A stretch of DNA of 64,000 nt from Nocardia camponoti (GTDB lineage: Bacteria; Actinomycetota; Actinomycetes; Mycobacteriales; Mycobacteriaceae), in assembly GCF_014646135.1 (NCBI RefSeq), contig NZ_BMMW01000003.1, forward strand, positions 593,025-657,024, written 5' to 3'. The translations under genes and the position numbers were made by a program. How positions within the stretch are numbered: the stretch's first letter is position 1; each line of letters begins with the position of its first letter. Positions 26,386 through 35,062 of this stretch are shown piece by piece. The notes under the pieces are model-generated. The model searched no databases and was not told where the DNA came from. It was given only the letters and a program-made list of their open reading frames with translations.

Positions 26386-27179
26386 TCGATGTATCCGGCA
26401 ACGGTGTCGCTGTCCTGACGCTCAACCGACCAGCCAAACAAAACGCCGTCACCGCGACGATGGCCGCCGAACTGAGCGCGGCCCTGCGCCGCTGCGATAT
26501 CGAAGATGCGATTCGCGCTGTCGTTATCACGGGCACCCCGCCCGCCTTCTGCGCGGGCGCCGACCTCGCCGCGCGCGGCGAACCAACCGCCACCCTCGAC
26601 CCGCCGCCGTGGCAGGTACGCAAGCCCGTCATCGCCGCTGTCAACGGGCACGCGGTCGGCATCGGACTCGCACTGGCCCTGCAATGCGACCTGCGCTATT
26701 TCGCCAGCGACGCCGTCTACGGGATGAGTCAGGTGCGACGTGGCGTGCTCGCCGACGGTTACGCGCACTGGACGCTGCCGCGCCTCGCTGGGCTGGCGAA
26801 CGCCGCCGACATCATGCTCACCGGGCGTACCTTCGACGGATCAGAAGCGAAAGCGATGGGCCTCGCCAACGCCGCGCTGCCCGCGGGCGAAGTACTGCCG
26901 ACCGCGCTCGCGGTTGCCAACGACATCGCCAACGGCCCCGCTCCCCTGCCCGTCGCGCTGTCGAAGCGGCTGATGTGGGAGGGCCTCGGGATGACGCCCG
27001 CGATGGTTGGTCAGCTTGAGTCCGAACTCAACGCGCACGTCGCCAAGAGCGTGGACGGCGGCGAGGCGATGGCCGCGTTTAACCAACGGCGGCAACCGAA
27101 TTGGAGCGGTTCGGTGAGCGAGGAATGGCCAGCGTGGAACCCGCAGCCAGCCAGCCTCAACGAAGGTGAAGGCGCTTAA
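26367..27179 (+). CDS. enoyl-CoA hydratase/isomerase family protein
   Basis: 270-residue crotonase-fold protein. Oxyanion-hole motifs are present: AFCAGADLAARG (about residue 61) and AVNGHAVGIGLALALQCDL (about 91). At the position where hydratases usually have the first catalytic Glu (PE or TEV) it reads MSQVRRGVLADG, with Gln. The second acidic position is also unclear, so the reaction may differ from plain hydration. Substrate unknown. ATG start, leaderless-type promoter. The 5' end is duplicated 1 kb upstream. It ends 4 nt inside the convergent DUF4190 gene. Confidence 0.82.
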   Translation: MSSELLVDVSGNGVAVLTLNRPAKQNAVTATMAAELSAALRRCDIEDAIRAVVITGTPPAFCAGADLAARGEPTATLDPPPWQVRKPVIAAVNGHAVGIGLALALQCDLRYFASDAVYGMSQVRRGVLADGYAHWTLPRLAGLANAADIMLTGRTFDGSEAKAMGLANAALPAGEVLPTALAVANDIANGPAPLPVALSKRLMWEGLGMTPAMVGQLESELNAHVAKSVDGGEAMAAFNQRRQPNWSGSVSEEWPAWNPQPASLNEGEGA

Positions 27180-27454
27180 AAGTTCCCGTTGCACGAACCG
27201 GCAACGAAGAGCAACGCGAACAACATCCCGACAATGGTGCCGAAGATCGCCGCGATGTACCCGATGAGCACCTGCGAACGGCCACTGAGCCGACCGTAAG
27301 AACCATCGATCTCGTTGAGCGCTCGCTTGCCGAGCACCCATGCGACCGGCCCAAAAAGCCCGCAGCAGAACGGGCTTAGCAGACCAAGCACGAGGACAAG
27401 GTTGGCCTGCGGGTGCTCAACCGTCTCGCCGCTAGGCAGATTGGGGATAGCCAC
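27176..27454 (-). CDS. DUF4190-like small membrane protein
   Basis: 92 residues with two transmembrane helices (about 17-42 and 62-85) joined by a short loop containing GKRALNEIDGSYGRLSGR. This is the DUF4190 arrangement in which the linker follows A-x-x-x-G-R-A-L. Function unknown. GTG start preceded by TACAAT at 27462-27467, 7 nt away, suggesting a leaderless mRNA. Convergent with echA; the stops overlap. Confidence 0.75.
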   Translation of the reverse strand: MAIPNLPSGETVEHPQANLVLVLGLLSPFCCGLFGPVAWVLGKRALNEIDGSYGRLSGRSQVLIGYIAAIFGTIVGMLFALLFVAGSCNGNF

Positions 27455-27461
27455 GCTGCGA

Positions 27462-27467
27462 ATTGTA
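27462..27467 (-). promoter_or_regulatory. -10 box of the DUF4190 gene
   Basis: Minus-strand TACAAT, 7 nt before the GTG start; no SD. Confidence 0.55.
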
Positions 27468-27491
27468 CTGTCTCGCAGCGTGGCTGGGCCG

Positions 27492-28472
27492 CTAACTCAA
27501 GCGACGCTGGCGCGCGACTTCGCCCAGAACAACACCAGCGGCAACGGAGGCGTTCAACGACTCGACCGGACCTGCCATCGGAATGCTCAGGATGGAGTCG
27601 CAGGTGTCGTGCACGAGGCGCGACAGGCCCTTGCCTTCGGAACCGACAACGATGACCGTCGGCAGCGAACCGTCGAACTCGTCGAGCGTCTGATCGCCGC
27701 CCGCGTCGAGCCCGATGATCTGAAACCCTTGCTGCGCAAACTCTTTCAGCGTGCGAGTGAGGTTGGTTGCCTTAGCGACGGGCAGTCGAGCCGCCGCGCC
27801 CGCACTGGTCCGCCACGCAACCGCGGTGACACTCGCGCTACGTCGCTGCGGAATGATCACGCCTTGGCCGCCGAACGCCGCGACCGACCGAATGACCGCG
27901 CCGAGGTTGCGCGGGTCGGTGATGTGGTCGAGCGCGACGATGAGCGCCGGCTCCGCCGACTGCTTCACCTTGTCGAGCAGATCCTCAGGATGGGAGTAGC
28001 GGTAGGGCGGCACCTGCAGCGCGACACCCTGGTGCAGCCCGTTGGTGCTCATGCGGTCGAGGTCGGTGCGCGGCACCTCAAGAATCGAAATGCCCATGTC
28101 GGCGGCGCGCTGCACGCTTTCGCTCAGGCGGTCGTCGTTCTCGGTGCCGTTGGCGACATACAGCGCGGTCGCGGGGACCTCGGCGCGCAAACACTCAAGC
28201 ACCGGGTTGCGACCAAGCACCAACTCGGGACCGTCGTCGGGCTTGCGCCCCGGCCCACGCGACGGCGCCTTGCCGATCGGGCGACCAGCGGCCTTCGCCT
28301 TGTCGGCAGCGACCTTGCGCTTATGCGCGGGATGCTTCGTACGCGCCTCAGCAGGCGGGGTCGCGCCGCGACCCTCAAGGCCCCGACGGCGCTTGCCGCC
28401 GGTGCCAACTACCGCGCCCTTTTTGGTGCCGCCTTTACGAATAGCACCGCGTCGCTGTGAATTGCCTGCCAT
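27492..28472 (-). CDS. rlmB: 23S rRNA (guanosine-2'-O-)-methyltransferase RlmB/TrmH family
   Basis: 326-residue SPOUT methyltransferase. A basic disordered N-terminus of about 75 residues (Lys/Arg/Gly-rich) precedes the substrate-binding L30-like domain (LVLGRNPVLECLR). The knotted catalytic domain has the three SpoU motifs: DHITDPRNLGAVIRSVAAFG, VVGSEGKGLSRL and IPMAGPVESLNASVAAGV. It methylates a guanosine in 23S rRNA using SAM. Orthologue of Rv3579c. It lies 16 nt after cysS in the same direction. Confidence 0.93.
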   Translation of the reverse strand: MAGNSQRRGAIRKGGTKKGAVVGTGGKRRRGLEGRGATPPAEARTKHPAHKRKVAADKAKAAGRPIGKAPSRGPGRKPDDGPELVLGRNPVLECLRAEVPATALYVANGTENDDRLSESVQRAADMGISILEVPRTDLDRMSTNGLHQGVALQVPPYRYSHPEDLLDKVKQSAEPALIVALDHITDPRNLGAVIRSVAAFGGQGVIIPQRRSASVTAVAWRTSAGAAARLPVAKATNLTRTLKEFAQQGFQIIGLDAGGDQTLDEFDGSLPTVIVVGSEGKGLSRLVHDTCDSILSIPMAGPVESLNASVAAGVVLGEVARQRRLS

Positions 28473-28488
28473 CAGTTCGCCTTTCCGC

Positions 28489-29874
28489 TCATGCGCCCAG
28501 CGACCATTCCGGCCCCTGCGGGGTATCGGTAACTTCGATACCCGCCGCGATTAGCCGATCCCGGGCGGCATCGGCTTCAGCCCAATTCTTTTCCGCGCGC
28601 GCGGTGGCGCGACGGTCCAATTCTGTTTTCACGAGCGAATCGAGTGCGTCCAGCGCCGCCGAATTGTCGGCGGGACTGAACCACTGCTCGTCGAGCGGGT
28701 CGACCCCGAGGATCGACAGCATGGCCCGCACCTGCGAAGCCTGTTCAAGCGCGGTGTCGACCGCACCGGCTTCGAGTGCGCGGTTGCCTTCGTGCACGAC
28801 GCGATGAATCTCGGCGAGCGCCCTGGGCACCCCCAGATCGTCGTCGAGCGCGGCGGCGAACGCGTCGGTCCATTTACCGACCGTCACCTCGCCAACGCGT
28901 TCATTCACGCGATTCACGAAGGCCTCAATGCGCTGATACGACACCACCGCGTCGTCAAGCGCCTTGTCGGAATACTCCAATTTCGACCGGTAATGCGCGC
29001 TACCCAAATAGAAACGCAATTCCACCGGTCGAACGCGAGTGAGCACGTTCGGCACCGACAACACATTGCCGAGCGACTTCGACATCTTCTCGCCACCCAT
29101 GGTGACCCAGTGATTGTGCAACCAATACCGCGCGAAACCGTCGCCGGCCGCTTTCGACTGCGCGATCTCGTTCTCGTGGTGGGGGAACACCAAATCCAGT
29201 CCCCCGCAATGGATGTCGAATTCGGCCCCGAGGTAGTACTCGGCCATTGCCGAGCATTCGAGATGCCAACCGGGACGACCGGGACCCCACGGCGACGGCC
29301 AGCTCGGCTCACCGGGTTTCGCCGACTTCCACAGTGTGAAATCGCGTGGGTCGCGTTTGCCGCGCGCTGGCGCTTCACCCTGATGGACATCGTCGAGTTT
29401 GTTGCCCGACAATTCGCCATAATTCGGCCAGCTGAGCACGTCGAAATACACGTCGCCTTCGGCGGCGTACGCGTGCCCACGGTCAATGAGTCGCTGCATC
29501 ATTTCGACCATTTGGGTGATATGGCCGGTGGCGCGCGGTTCGGCCGACGGCGGCAAAACGCCGAGCACGCGGTATGCGTCGTTGAACGCGCGCTCATGGG
29601 TCGCCGCCCATTCCCACCAAGGCCGACCGGCTTCGGCTGCCTTGTGCAGAATCTTGTCGTCAATGTCGGTGACATTGCGAATAAACGCGACATCAATGTC
29701 GTTGGCGAGCAACCAGCGGCGCAGCACGTCGAAAGCGACGCCGCTGCGCACATGACCGATGTGCGGGAGGCCCTGGACGGTGGCCCCACACAGATACACC
29801 GAGGCACGGCCGGGGACTAGCGGGACGAATTCCCGCAGGGTCCGCGTGTCGGAGTCAAAAAGGCGCAAGGTCAC
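28489..29874 (-). CDS. cysS: cysteinyl-tRNA synthetase
   Basis: 461 residues, class I synthetase charging tRNA-Cys. Zn-binding and HIGH region YLCGATVQGLPHIGHVRSG (residues 28-46), Zn-site motif GWHLECSAM, KMSKS loop GGEKMSKSLGN. GTG start. TAGGAT (29883-29888) ends 8 nt before it and there is no SD, so the mRNA is probably leaderless. It heads a cysS-rlmB unit and is separated from ispF by 117 nt. Confidence 0.97.
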   Translation of the reverse strand: MTLRLFDSDTRTLREFVPLVPGRASVYLCGATVQGLPHIGHVRSGVAFDVLRRWLLANDIDVAFIRNVTDIDDKILHKAAEAGRPWWEWAATHERAFNDAYRVLGVLPPSAEPRATGHITQMVEMMQRLIDRGHAYAAEGDVYFDVLSWPNYGELSGNKLDDVHQGEAPARGKRDPRDFTLWKSAKPGEPSWPSPWGPGRPGWHLECSAMAEYYLGAEFDIHCGGLDLVFPHHENEIAQSKAAGDGFARYWLHNHWVTMGGEKMSKSLGNVLSVPNVLTRVRPVELRFYLGSAHYRSKLEYSDKALDDAVVSYQRIEAFVNRVNERVGEVTVGKWTDAFAAALDDDLGVPRALAEIHRVVHEGNRALEAGAVDTALEQASQVRAMLSILGVDPLDEQWFSPADNSAALDALDSLVKTELDRRATARAEKNWAEADAARDRLIAAGIEVTDTPQGPEWSLGA

Positions 29875-29882
29875 GGCAATCG

Positions 29883-29888
29883 ATCCTA
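29883..29888 (-). promoter_or_regulatory. -10 box of cysS
   Basis: Minus-strand TAGGAT, 8 nt before the GTG start; no SD. Confidence 0.55.
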
Positions 29889-29991
29889 GTCGGTGGGATA
29901 GGCAGGAACACGCGCGGCTGGCGTGGGCCTACCTCGATTGTGAACCCGCATCAGCCGTAATGGCACGGCGGCGGGCGATGGCAGGTTGGAT

Positions 29992-30474
29992 CTAAGACCG
30001 CGGACACTCAGTGTTCGCGGTCAACAGACAGGTCGCGATAGCCGCGACACCTTCGCCGCGACCGGTGAGCCCTAACCCGTCAGTGGTGGTGCCCGAAACA
30101 GAAACGGGCGCGTCGAGCAGTTCGCTAAGTACTTTTTGCGCTTCGGCGCGGCGCGGGCCGATCTTGGGTCGGTTGCCGATGACCTGAACGGCCGCGTTGC
30201 CGACCGACCAGCCTTCTTCGATGAGCAGGCGACGGACCTCGGTGAGCATGGCGGCACCGCCAACGCCGGCCCATTCTGGGCGGCCAACGCCGAAAACGGC
30301 ACCGACGTCGCCGAGGCCAGCGGCGGAAAGCAGGGCGTCGCAGAGCGCGTGCACAGCGACATCACCGTCGGAATGACCAGCGCAGCCGTCGGCATCGGGG
30401 AAATGCAACCCAACCATCCAGCAGGGCCTGCCCGCTTCGATGGGATGCACGTCGCTTCCGATGCCAACTCTCAT
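29992..30474 (-). CDS. ispF: 2-C-methyl-D-erythritol 2,4-cyclodiphosphate synthase
   Basis: 160 residues, trimeric zinc enzyme of the MEP isoprenoid pathway that cyclises CDP-methylerythritol 2-phosphate with loss of CMP. Metal ligands Asp8 and His10 (SDVHPIE) and the His in CAGHSDGDVAVHAL are present, as is GLTGRGEGVAA at the C-terminus. The ATG overlaps the ispD stop by ATGA. Directly after ispD and carD, as in M. tuberculosis. Confidence 0.97.
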   Translation of the reverse strand: MRVGIGSDVHPIEAGRPCWMVGLHFPDADGCAGHSDGDVAVHALCDALLSAAGLGDVGAVFGVGRPEWAGVGGAAMLTEVRRLLIEEGWSVGNAAVQVIGNRPKIGPRRAEAQKVLSELLDAPVSVSGTTTDGLGLTGRGEGVAAIATCLLTANTECPRS

Positions 30475-31163
30475 CGCACTACCTGCGCTACGAGTGATTC
30501 GGCCAAGCGAAGGTCAAGGGGCGTCGTGATCTTGAAGGCGAGCGGGTCGCCAGCGACGGTGTGGACGGGAACGCCGATGCGCTCGACCAGTCCGGCGTCG
30601 TCGGTGGCCGCGCCTTCGGCGGCGTAGGCGCGACGAAGCACGTCGGCGGTGAACCCCTGCGGGGTTTGGATCGCGCGAAGACCGGCGCGATCGGGAGTGC
30701 CGGTGACAACGCCAGCGGCATCGACGGATTTGATCGTGTCGACAACGGCCAGCGCGGGGACGACAGCGTCGTTGCCCGCGTACAGCGCGCCAACCACCCT
30801 GCCGATGAGCGCGGGCGGAGTGAGCGCGCGTGCGGCGTCGTGCACAAGGTAATGCGTCGCATCGGGGGTGGCAGTGATGCCAGCGCGCACCGAGTCCGTG
30901 CGCTGAGCGCCGCCAACAACCACCTGCACCGGTACCGGGGGCAACGCACCGAGCGAGGAGGTAAGCGCGGCGTCGATGATGTCTTGCGGTAACCCTTCGG
31001 GCACGACAACGACAACGCGGTCGACGACGCCAGAGGCGACTAGCCCAGCGACAGCGAGTGCGACCATAGGCGTGCCGCCGACCGGGACGAACGCCTTGGG
31101 CAATGACTCACCCAGGCGAACGCCGCGACCGGCGGCAGGCACCAATGCGACGACAGCGGACAC
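30471..31163 (-). CDS. ispD: 2-C-methyl-D-erythritol 4-phosphate cytidylyltransferase
   Basis: 230-residue nucleotidyltransferase of the MEP pathway transferring CMP from CTP to methylerythritol phosphate. N-terminal signature VPAAGRGVRLG with PKAF, and HDAARALTPPALIG in the middle. GTG start 5 nt after the carD stop. Coupled to ispF by an overlapping stop/start. Confidence 0.96.
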   Translation of the reverse strand: MSAVVALVPAAGRGVRLGESLPKAFVPVGGTPMVALAVAGLVASGVVDRVVVVVPEGLPQDIIDAALTSSLGALPPVPVQVVVGGAQRTDSVRAGITATPDATHYLVHDAARALTPPALIGRVVGALYAGNDAVVPALAVVDTIKSVDAAGVVTGTPDRAGLRAIQTPQGFTADVLRRAYAAEGAATDDAGLVERIGVPVHTVAGDPLAFKITTPLDLRLAESLVAQVVR

Positions 31164-31168
31164 GGCTT

Positions 31169-31657
31169 TTAGGAAGCCGCGGCGAGGACCTCGTCGAGCA
31201 GCGATTCGGCCTTGCCGTCGTCGGTGCCCTCAGCGAGCGCGAGCTCACCGACGAGGATCTGACGAGCCTTGGCCAACATCCGCTTCTCACCGGCGGAAAG
31301 GCCACGGTCCTGCTCACGACGCCACAGGTCGCGGACGACCTCGGCAACCTTGTTGACATCGCCGGAGGCGAGCTTCTCAAGGTTGGCCTTGTAACGGCGC
31401 GACCAGTTGGTCGGCTCTTCGGTATGCGGTGCCCGAAGCACCTGGAATACGCGGTCGAGGCCCTCTTGGCCGACGACATCACGCACACCGACGTATTCCG
31501 CGTTTTCCGCGGGAACCCGAACGGTCAGGTCGCCTTGTGCGACCTTCAGGACCAGATACTCTTTTTGCACACCCTTGATGGTGCGGGTCTCGATTGCTTC
31601 GATCAGCGCCGCTCCGTGGTGGGGGTAAACGACGGTGTCTCCGACCTTAAAAATCAT
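31169..31657 (-). CDS. carD: RNA polymerase-binding transcription regulator CarD
   Basis: 162 residues, same length as M. tuberculosis CarD and almost identical along its length. The N-terminal RNAP-interaction domain (MIFKVGDTVVYPHHGAA) contacts the beta subunit. The C-terminal helical DNA-binding domain contains LWRREQDRGLSAGEKRML and its wedge Trp. It stabilises open complexes at rRNA and many other promoters. The ATG at 31655-31657 is chosen over an upstream in-frame start because it gives the conserved MIFKVGD. Confidence 0.98.
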   Translation of the reverse strand: MIFKVGDTVVYPHHGAALIEAIETRTIKGVQKEYLVLKVAQGDLTVRVPAENAEYVGVRDVVGQEGLDRVFQVLRAPHTEEPTNWSRRYKANLEKLASGDVNKVAEVVRDLWRREQDRGLSAGEKRMLAKARQILVGELALAEGTDDGKAESLLDEVLAAAS

Positions 31658-32014
31658 GTGTCCCGTGCCCCTTTCGATGTTCACAGTTTAACATGCGACT
31701 CGATAACGGCGCGATCAACTGTGCAGGTCAGGGCCACAACGAGGCCATCCTAGGGGTTGACAAGTAACACTTGTTGTGCATTACGTTGAGCCATAATGGG
31801 TTAACCCGCAGCACAACGCGCCGCACACCCCTAGTCTATCGCTGGCATCTACCCGGCAACCACCGCCGAGACACCGAACTGTTATCTCGGCTCCCGCGCG
31901 TCGCGAGCCCCGTCGCCACACACGCGAAACGAACTACTACGCTGCCTAGTTACTACACCTTCGCGCCCTCTCTAGGGAGCGCGAAGTGAGCCCGGTCGAC
32001 ATGGAGGACAAACC
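31658..32014. other. divergent carD-lpqE intergenic region
   Basis: 357 bp without an ORF of merit. A carD -10 candidate is at 31685-31690. On the plus strand, TTGACA (31757-31762) with TTACGT 18 nt later could be a promoter giving lpqE a leader of about 220 nt. No stable leader structure or small RNA was recognised. Confidence 0.5.
31685..31690 (-). promoter_or_regulatory. -10 box of carD
   Basis: Minus-strand TAAACT about 27 nt before the carD ATG. It would give a leader of about 20 nt containing AAAGGGG. Confidence 0.4.
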
Positions 32015-32737
32015 GTGACTGCCCACACAGCTGTGACAGCCCCGTCGGCGCGCCGTCGCATCGCGGCGGTTGCCGCCATCGCCGCGGCCGCAGGCATTGC
32101 CCTGAGCGGTTGCAGCGCAGGCCAGCACAGCCAGACGGCTTCGCAGGCCGCAGCGATCAACGGCACCTTCGCCAACGTGGGCGACATCGCCCTGCGTGAC
32201 GTGCACATCGTGTACCCGTCGAGCCCCGCCGAGCACGACAAGGGCGGCAAGGCTGTGCTCGCGCTGTCGATCATCAACGGCAGCCAGACCATCACCGACG
32301 AGCTGACCAGCGTCACGTCCGACCTGGGCCAGGTCAAGCTCACCGGCCCGAACGGCGACGCGCGCTTCGAGCTCAAGCCGAACCAGACCGTCGTCGTCGG
32401 CCCAGTCGAGGTTTCGGCAGCGGTGCCGCCGCACGCCGCCGATGGCGACGACCACCACGCGCCGACCAGCTCTGCAGCGCCGACCACCACGGCAGCGCCG
32501 ACGACCACCAAGGCTCCCGCTGGCGACAAGCCGTCGGCTGACCCGGTCACCAAGCCCGGTTCGATCGAGATCTCGAACCTGAGCAAGCAGATCTACCCGG
32601 GCCTGACCTACACGGTCACCTTCAACTTCAAGACCGCTGGCACCGTCCAGGTGTCGATCCCGGTCGACGCCGCCGACACCGACCGCGTCACCAACACGAA
32701 GTCGGGCCCCGCGCCCGAAGGTGCGTCCGGCCACTGA
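32015..32737 (+). CDS. lpqE: lipoprotein LpqE
   Basis: 240-residue exported lipoprotein. Signal peptide with lipobox ALSGC (lipidated Cys33). The mature part resembles the LpqE/PCu(A)C-like beta-sandwich (NGTFANVGDIALRDVHIVYP). A Thr/Ala/Pro spacer with DDHH (about residues 142-178) interrupts the C-terminal part. GTG start with GGAGG 8 nt upstream. Between carD and radA, as Rv3584 is in M. tuberculosis. The metal role suggested by the fold is unproven. Confidence 0.85.
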   Translation: MTAHTAVTAPSARRRIAAVAAIAAAAGIALSGCSAGQHSQTASQAAAINGTFANVGDIALRDVHIVYPSSPAEHDKGGKAVLALSIINGSQTITDELTSVTSDLGQVKLTGPNGDARFELKPNQTVVVGPVEVSAAVPPHAADGDDHHAPTSSAAPTTTAAPTTTKAPAGDKPSADPVTKPGSIEISNLSKQIYPGLTYTVTFNFKTAGTVQVSIPVDAADTDRVTNTKSGPAPEGASGH

Positions 32738-32746
32738 TCTTTTCCG

Positions 32747-32790
32747 CAAATGCCAGTCAGACATCGCGTCTGGCTGGCATTTGTCGTTTC
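32747..32790 (+). terminator. lpqE terminator
   Basis: 16-bp stem (32747-32762 with 32768-32783, one wobble, loop ATCGC) followed by TCGTTTC. It separates lpqE from radA. Confidence 0.8.
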
Positions 32791-32806
32791 TGTCAGTACG
32801 CGCACG

Positions 32807-32812
32807 TAAGGT
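32807..32812 (+). promoter_or_regulatory. -10 box of radA
   Basis: TAAGGT ends 8 nt before the ATG at 32821. It may serve as the -10 of a leaderless mRNA; it also partly resembles an SD. Confidence 0.45.
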
Positions 32813-32820
32813 CCGCTTTT

Positions 32821-34224
32821 ATGGCAAAGACCAAGCCCGTCTATCGCTGCTCGGCCTGCTCGCACGAAGTGGCGAAGTGGGTTGGCAAGTGCCCGGATTG
32901 CGGTGCGTGGGGCACGGTCGACGAGGCCGCTGTGCTGCCCGCCGCCGCTGTCGCGCCTGGTCGTAGGGCTATGTTGCCGAGCACTGCTGCCGCGCCGCTT
33001 TCGCAGATCGACGCCAAGGTCACGCAGTCGCGGTCGACTGGCGTTTCCGAACTCGACCGGGTGCTAGGCGGCGGTGTCGTGCCCGGTTCGGTTGTTCTGC
33101 TTTCCGGCGAGCCGGGCGTTGGCAAGTCGACGCTGCTGCTTGAGGTCGCGTTTCGGTGGGCGTCCCAGCGCGACGAGACAGCCCTCTATGTCACGGCTGA
33201 GGAATCGGCAGGGCAGGTCAGGTTGCGTGCCGATCGCACGGGCGCGGTCCACGACCGGGTTTATTTGGCCGCCGAGTCGGATCTGTCGATCGTGCTCGGT
33301 CACGTTGAGCAGGTGCGGCCAACGCTGCTTGTTGTCGACTCCGTGCAGACCATGCTCGCGCCCGAGGTCGACGGCGTGATTGGTGGCGTCACGCAGGTGC
33401 GCGCGGTCACGGCGGCGCTTACGTCGCTCGCGAAGGCAACCGGTGTCGCTGTCCTATTAGTTGGCCACGTGACTAAAGACGGCAATATCGCCGGTCCGCG
33501 CACCCTTGAGCACCTCGTCGACGTTGTTTTGCAATTCGAAGGCGACAAGAACTCGACGCTGCGCATGGTTCGCGGCATCAAGAATCGGTTCGGCAGCGCC
33601 GACGAGGTTGGTTGCTTTGAGCTGCATGAAGACGGCATCGCGTGCGTCGACGATCCGTCTGGGCTGTTTCTCCATCACCGCACCGAGTCGGTGTCGGGCA
33701 CGGCGGTCACGGTCGCGATGGACGGCAAACGGCCGCTGGTCGCCGAAGTCCAGGGGCTCACCGTCAAGACCGAAATCCCGCAGCCGCGTCGCGCGGTCAG
33801 CGGGCTCGACTACAACCGCGTCGCGATGGTGCTCGCTGTCCTGCAAAGTCGCGGACGGGTTTTTCTCGGCAAGCACGACGTGTACGCCGCGACCGTCGGC
33901 GGCATGCGGTTACTCGAACCTGTCGCCGACCTCGCGATCGCGCTTGCCATCGCGAGCGCGGAAGCCGACCGGGCGTTGCCTGCGGGCTGGGTGATCCTCG
34001 GCGAGGTCGGGCTTGCCGGTGAGGTACGCAAGATTACCGGGCTCACGCGCCGTCTCGCTGAAGCCGAGCGCCTTGGCTTTACCAACGCCATCGTTCCGCC
34101 CGGCGCGGAGAAAACCAAGATCGGCAATATGCGCGTGCACGAGGTCAGCGACCTTCGCGCAGCGCTACGAATGGCTGGTTTGAGCAAATCCCGAGCAGCC
34201 AAAGAAACTGTCCCCGCCGGATAG
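32821..34224 (+). CDS. radA: DNA repair protein RadA
   Basis: 467-residue RecA-like helicase acting in homologous recombination (branch migration). N-terminal C4 zinc finger YRCSACSHEVAKWVGKCPDC, Walker A GEPGVGKST (about residues 97-105), the family hallmark KNRFGSADEVG, and a C-terminal Lon-protease-like domain without protease activity. In M. tuberculosis disA follows radA; here the next gene is the Rv3587c-like membrane protein on the other strand. Confidence 0.96.
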   Translation: MAKTKPVYRCSACSHEVAKWVGKCPDCGAWGTVDEAAVLPAAAVAPGRRAMLPSTAAAPLSQIDAKVTQSRSTGVSELDRVLGGGVVPGSVVLLSGEPGVGKSTLLLEVAFRWASQRDETALYVTAEESAGQVRLRADRTGAVHDRVYLAAESDLSIVLGHVEQVRPTLLVVDSVQTMLAPEVDGVIGGVTQVRAVTAALTSLAKATGVAVLLVGHVTKDGNIAGPRTLEHLVDVVLQFEGDKNSTLRMVRGIKNRFGSADEVGCFELHEDGIACVDDPSGLFLHHRTESVSGTAVTVAMDGKRPLVAEVQGLTVKTEIPQPRRAVSGLDYNRVAMVLAVLQSRGRVFLGKHDVYAATVGGMRLLEPVADLAIALAIASAEADRALPAGWVILGEVGLAGEVRKITGLTRRLAEAERLGFTNAIVPPGAEKTKIGNMRVHEVSDLRAALRMAGLSKSRAAKETVPAG

Positions 34225-34334
34225 CGTGAACGGCCATCCCCCTTGACACCGCCGCAATTCCTGCGAAGTTTGCAAACAACACAGAACTAATGTGTGAGAT
34301 ATAGCGCACCAGCATAATGTGGCGCGGCCGTTGA

Positions 34335-35006
34335 TTATGCGGCCAGATTGAATGGTTCGGCCGCGCTGCGAATCGGACCTAATTGCGCGACAACCATGTA
34401 CGCGCCCGCGGGCACCGGCGCACGCTCGCCAACGCAATTCGGTTGCGAGGTAGTGCCAAACCAAGCGCCCTTGTAGGAAAGTTGTTCACCCGCCTTGAGT
34501 GTCTTTGTCTCCGGCGGATTGTCGGGGTTGCAGTCGTTGCTCGCCCACAGTCGCTTCTGCCCGTCGAGGGTGTAAACCAAGAATTGCGGGCCGGCCCCGA
34601 AGTCGCGCGAACAAGCCGTGCCGGACGTATTCGTGATCACCGTCCCGAACTGCGGCTGGTCGCCAACGCGGTAAGTGGGTTGTGCGACAGACACTTTCAC
34701 CGCGAGCGACTGGTCAGTGCATGGCGCTGCCGCTGGCTGGGTGCCCGCGTTCGTCGATGACGCACCCGTCGACGACGTGCTTGGGGCGATGCTCGTCGAC
34801 TTCGACACGGTTGTTGTCTGGCTCGTCGACTGCGCCGAAGTGGCGGTAGTCGACGTGACCGTCTCGGTGCCCGGCGAATCGCCGCCACGCGCCACCGCCA
34901 TGACCAACCAGATCACCACGATGAGCGCGACAACGATCAGCCCGATCGCGAGCGCACGACGACGCCAGTAAATCTCCGGTGGCAGCGGTCCATTCGGTTC
35001 CAGCAC
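34335..35006 (-). CDS. membrane-anchored secreted-domain protein (Rv3587c-like)
   Basis: 223 residues. A short cytoplasmic N-terminus and one transmembrane helix (about 17-40) precede a Ser/Thr-rich stalk (about 45-95, many TST/SST repeats) and an extracytoplasmic domain. That domain carries four cysteines (PCTDQ, TACSRDF, NDCNPD, PNCVGE) that could form two disulfides. Function unknown. GTG start. Position before the carbonic anhydrase gene matches Rv3587c. Confidence 0.75.
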   Translation of the reverse strand: MLEPNGPLPPEIYWRRRALAIGLIVVALIVVIWLVMAVARGGDSPGTETVTSTTATSAQSTSQTTTVSKSTSIAPSTSSTGASSTNAGTQPAAAPCTDQSLAVKVSVAQPTYRVGDQPQFGTVITNTSGTACSRDFGAGPQFLVYTLDGQKRLWASNDCNPDNPPETKTLKAGEQLSYKGAWFGTTSQPNCVGERAPVPAGAYMVVAQLGPIRSAAEPFNLAA

Positions 35007-35062
35007 CCCACCACGGTAAGCGCACCGCCCAAGCGGGCGCTCGATGAGTTCGGCGTGTCGGG

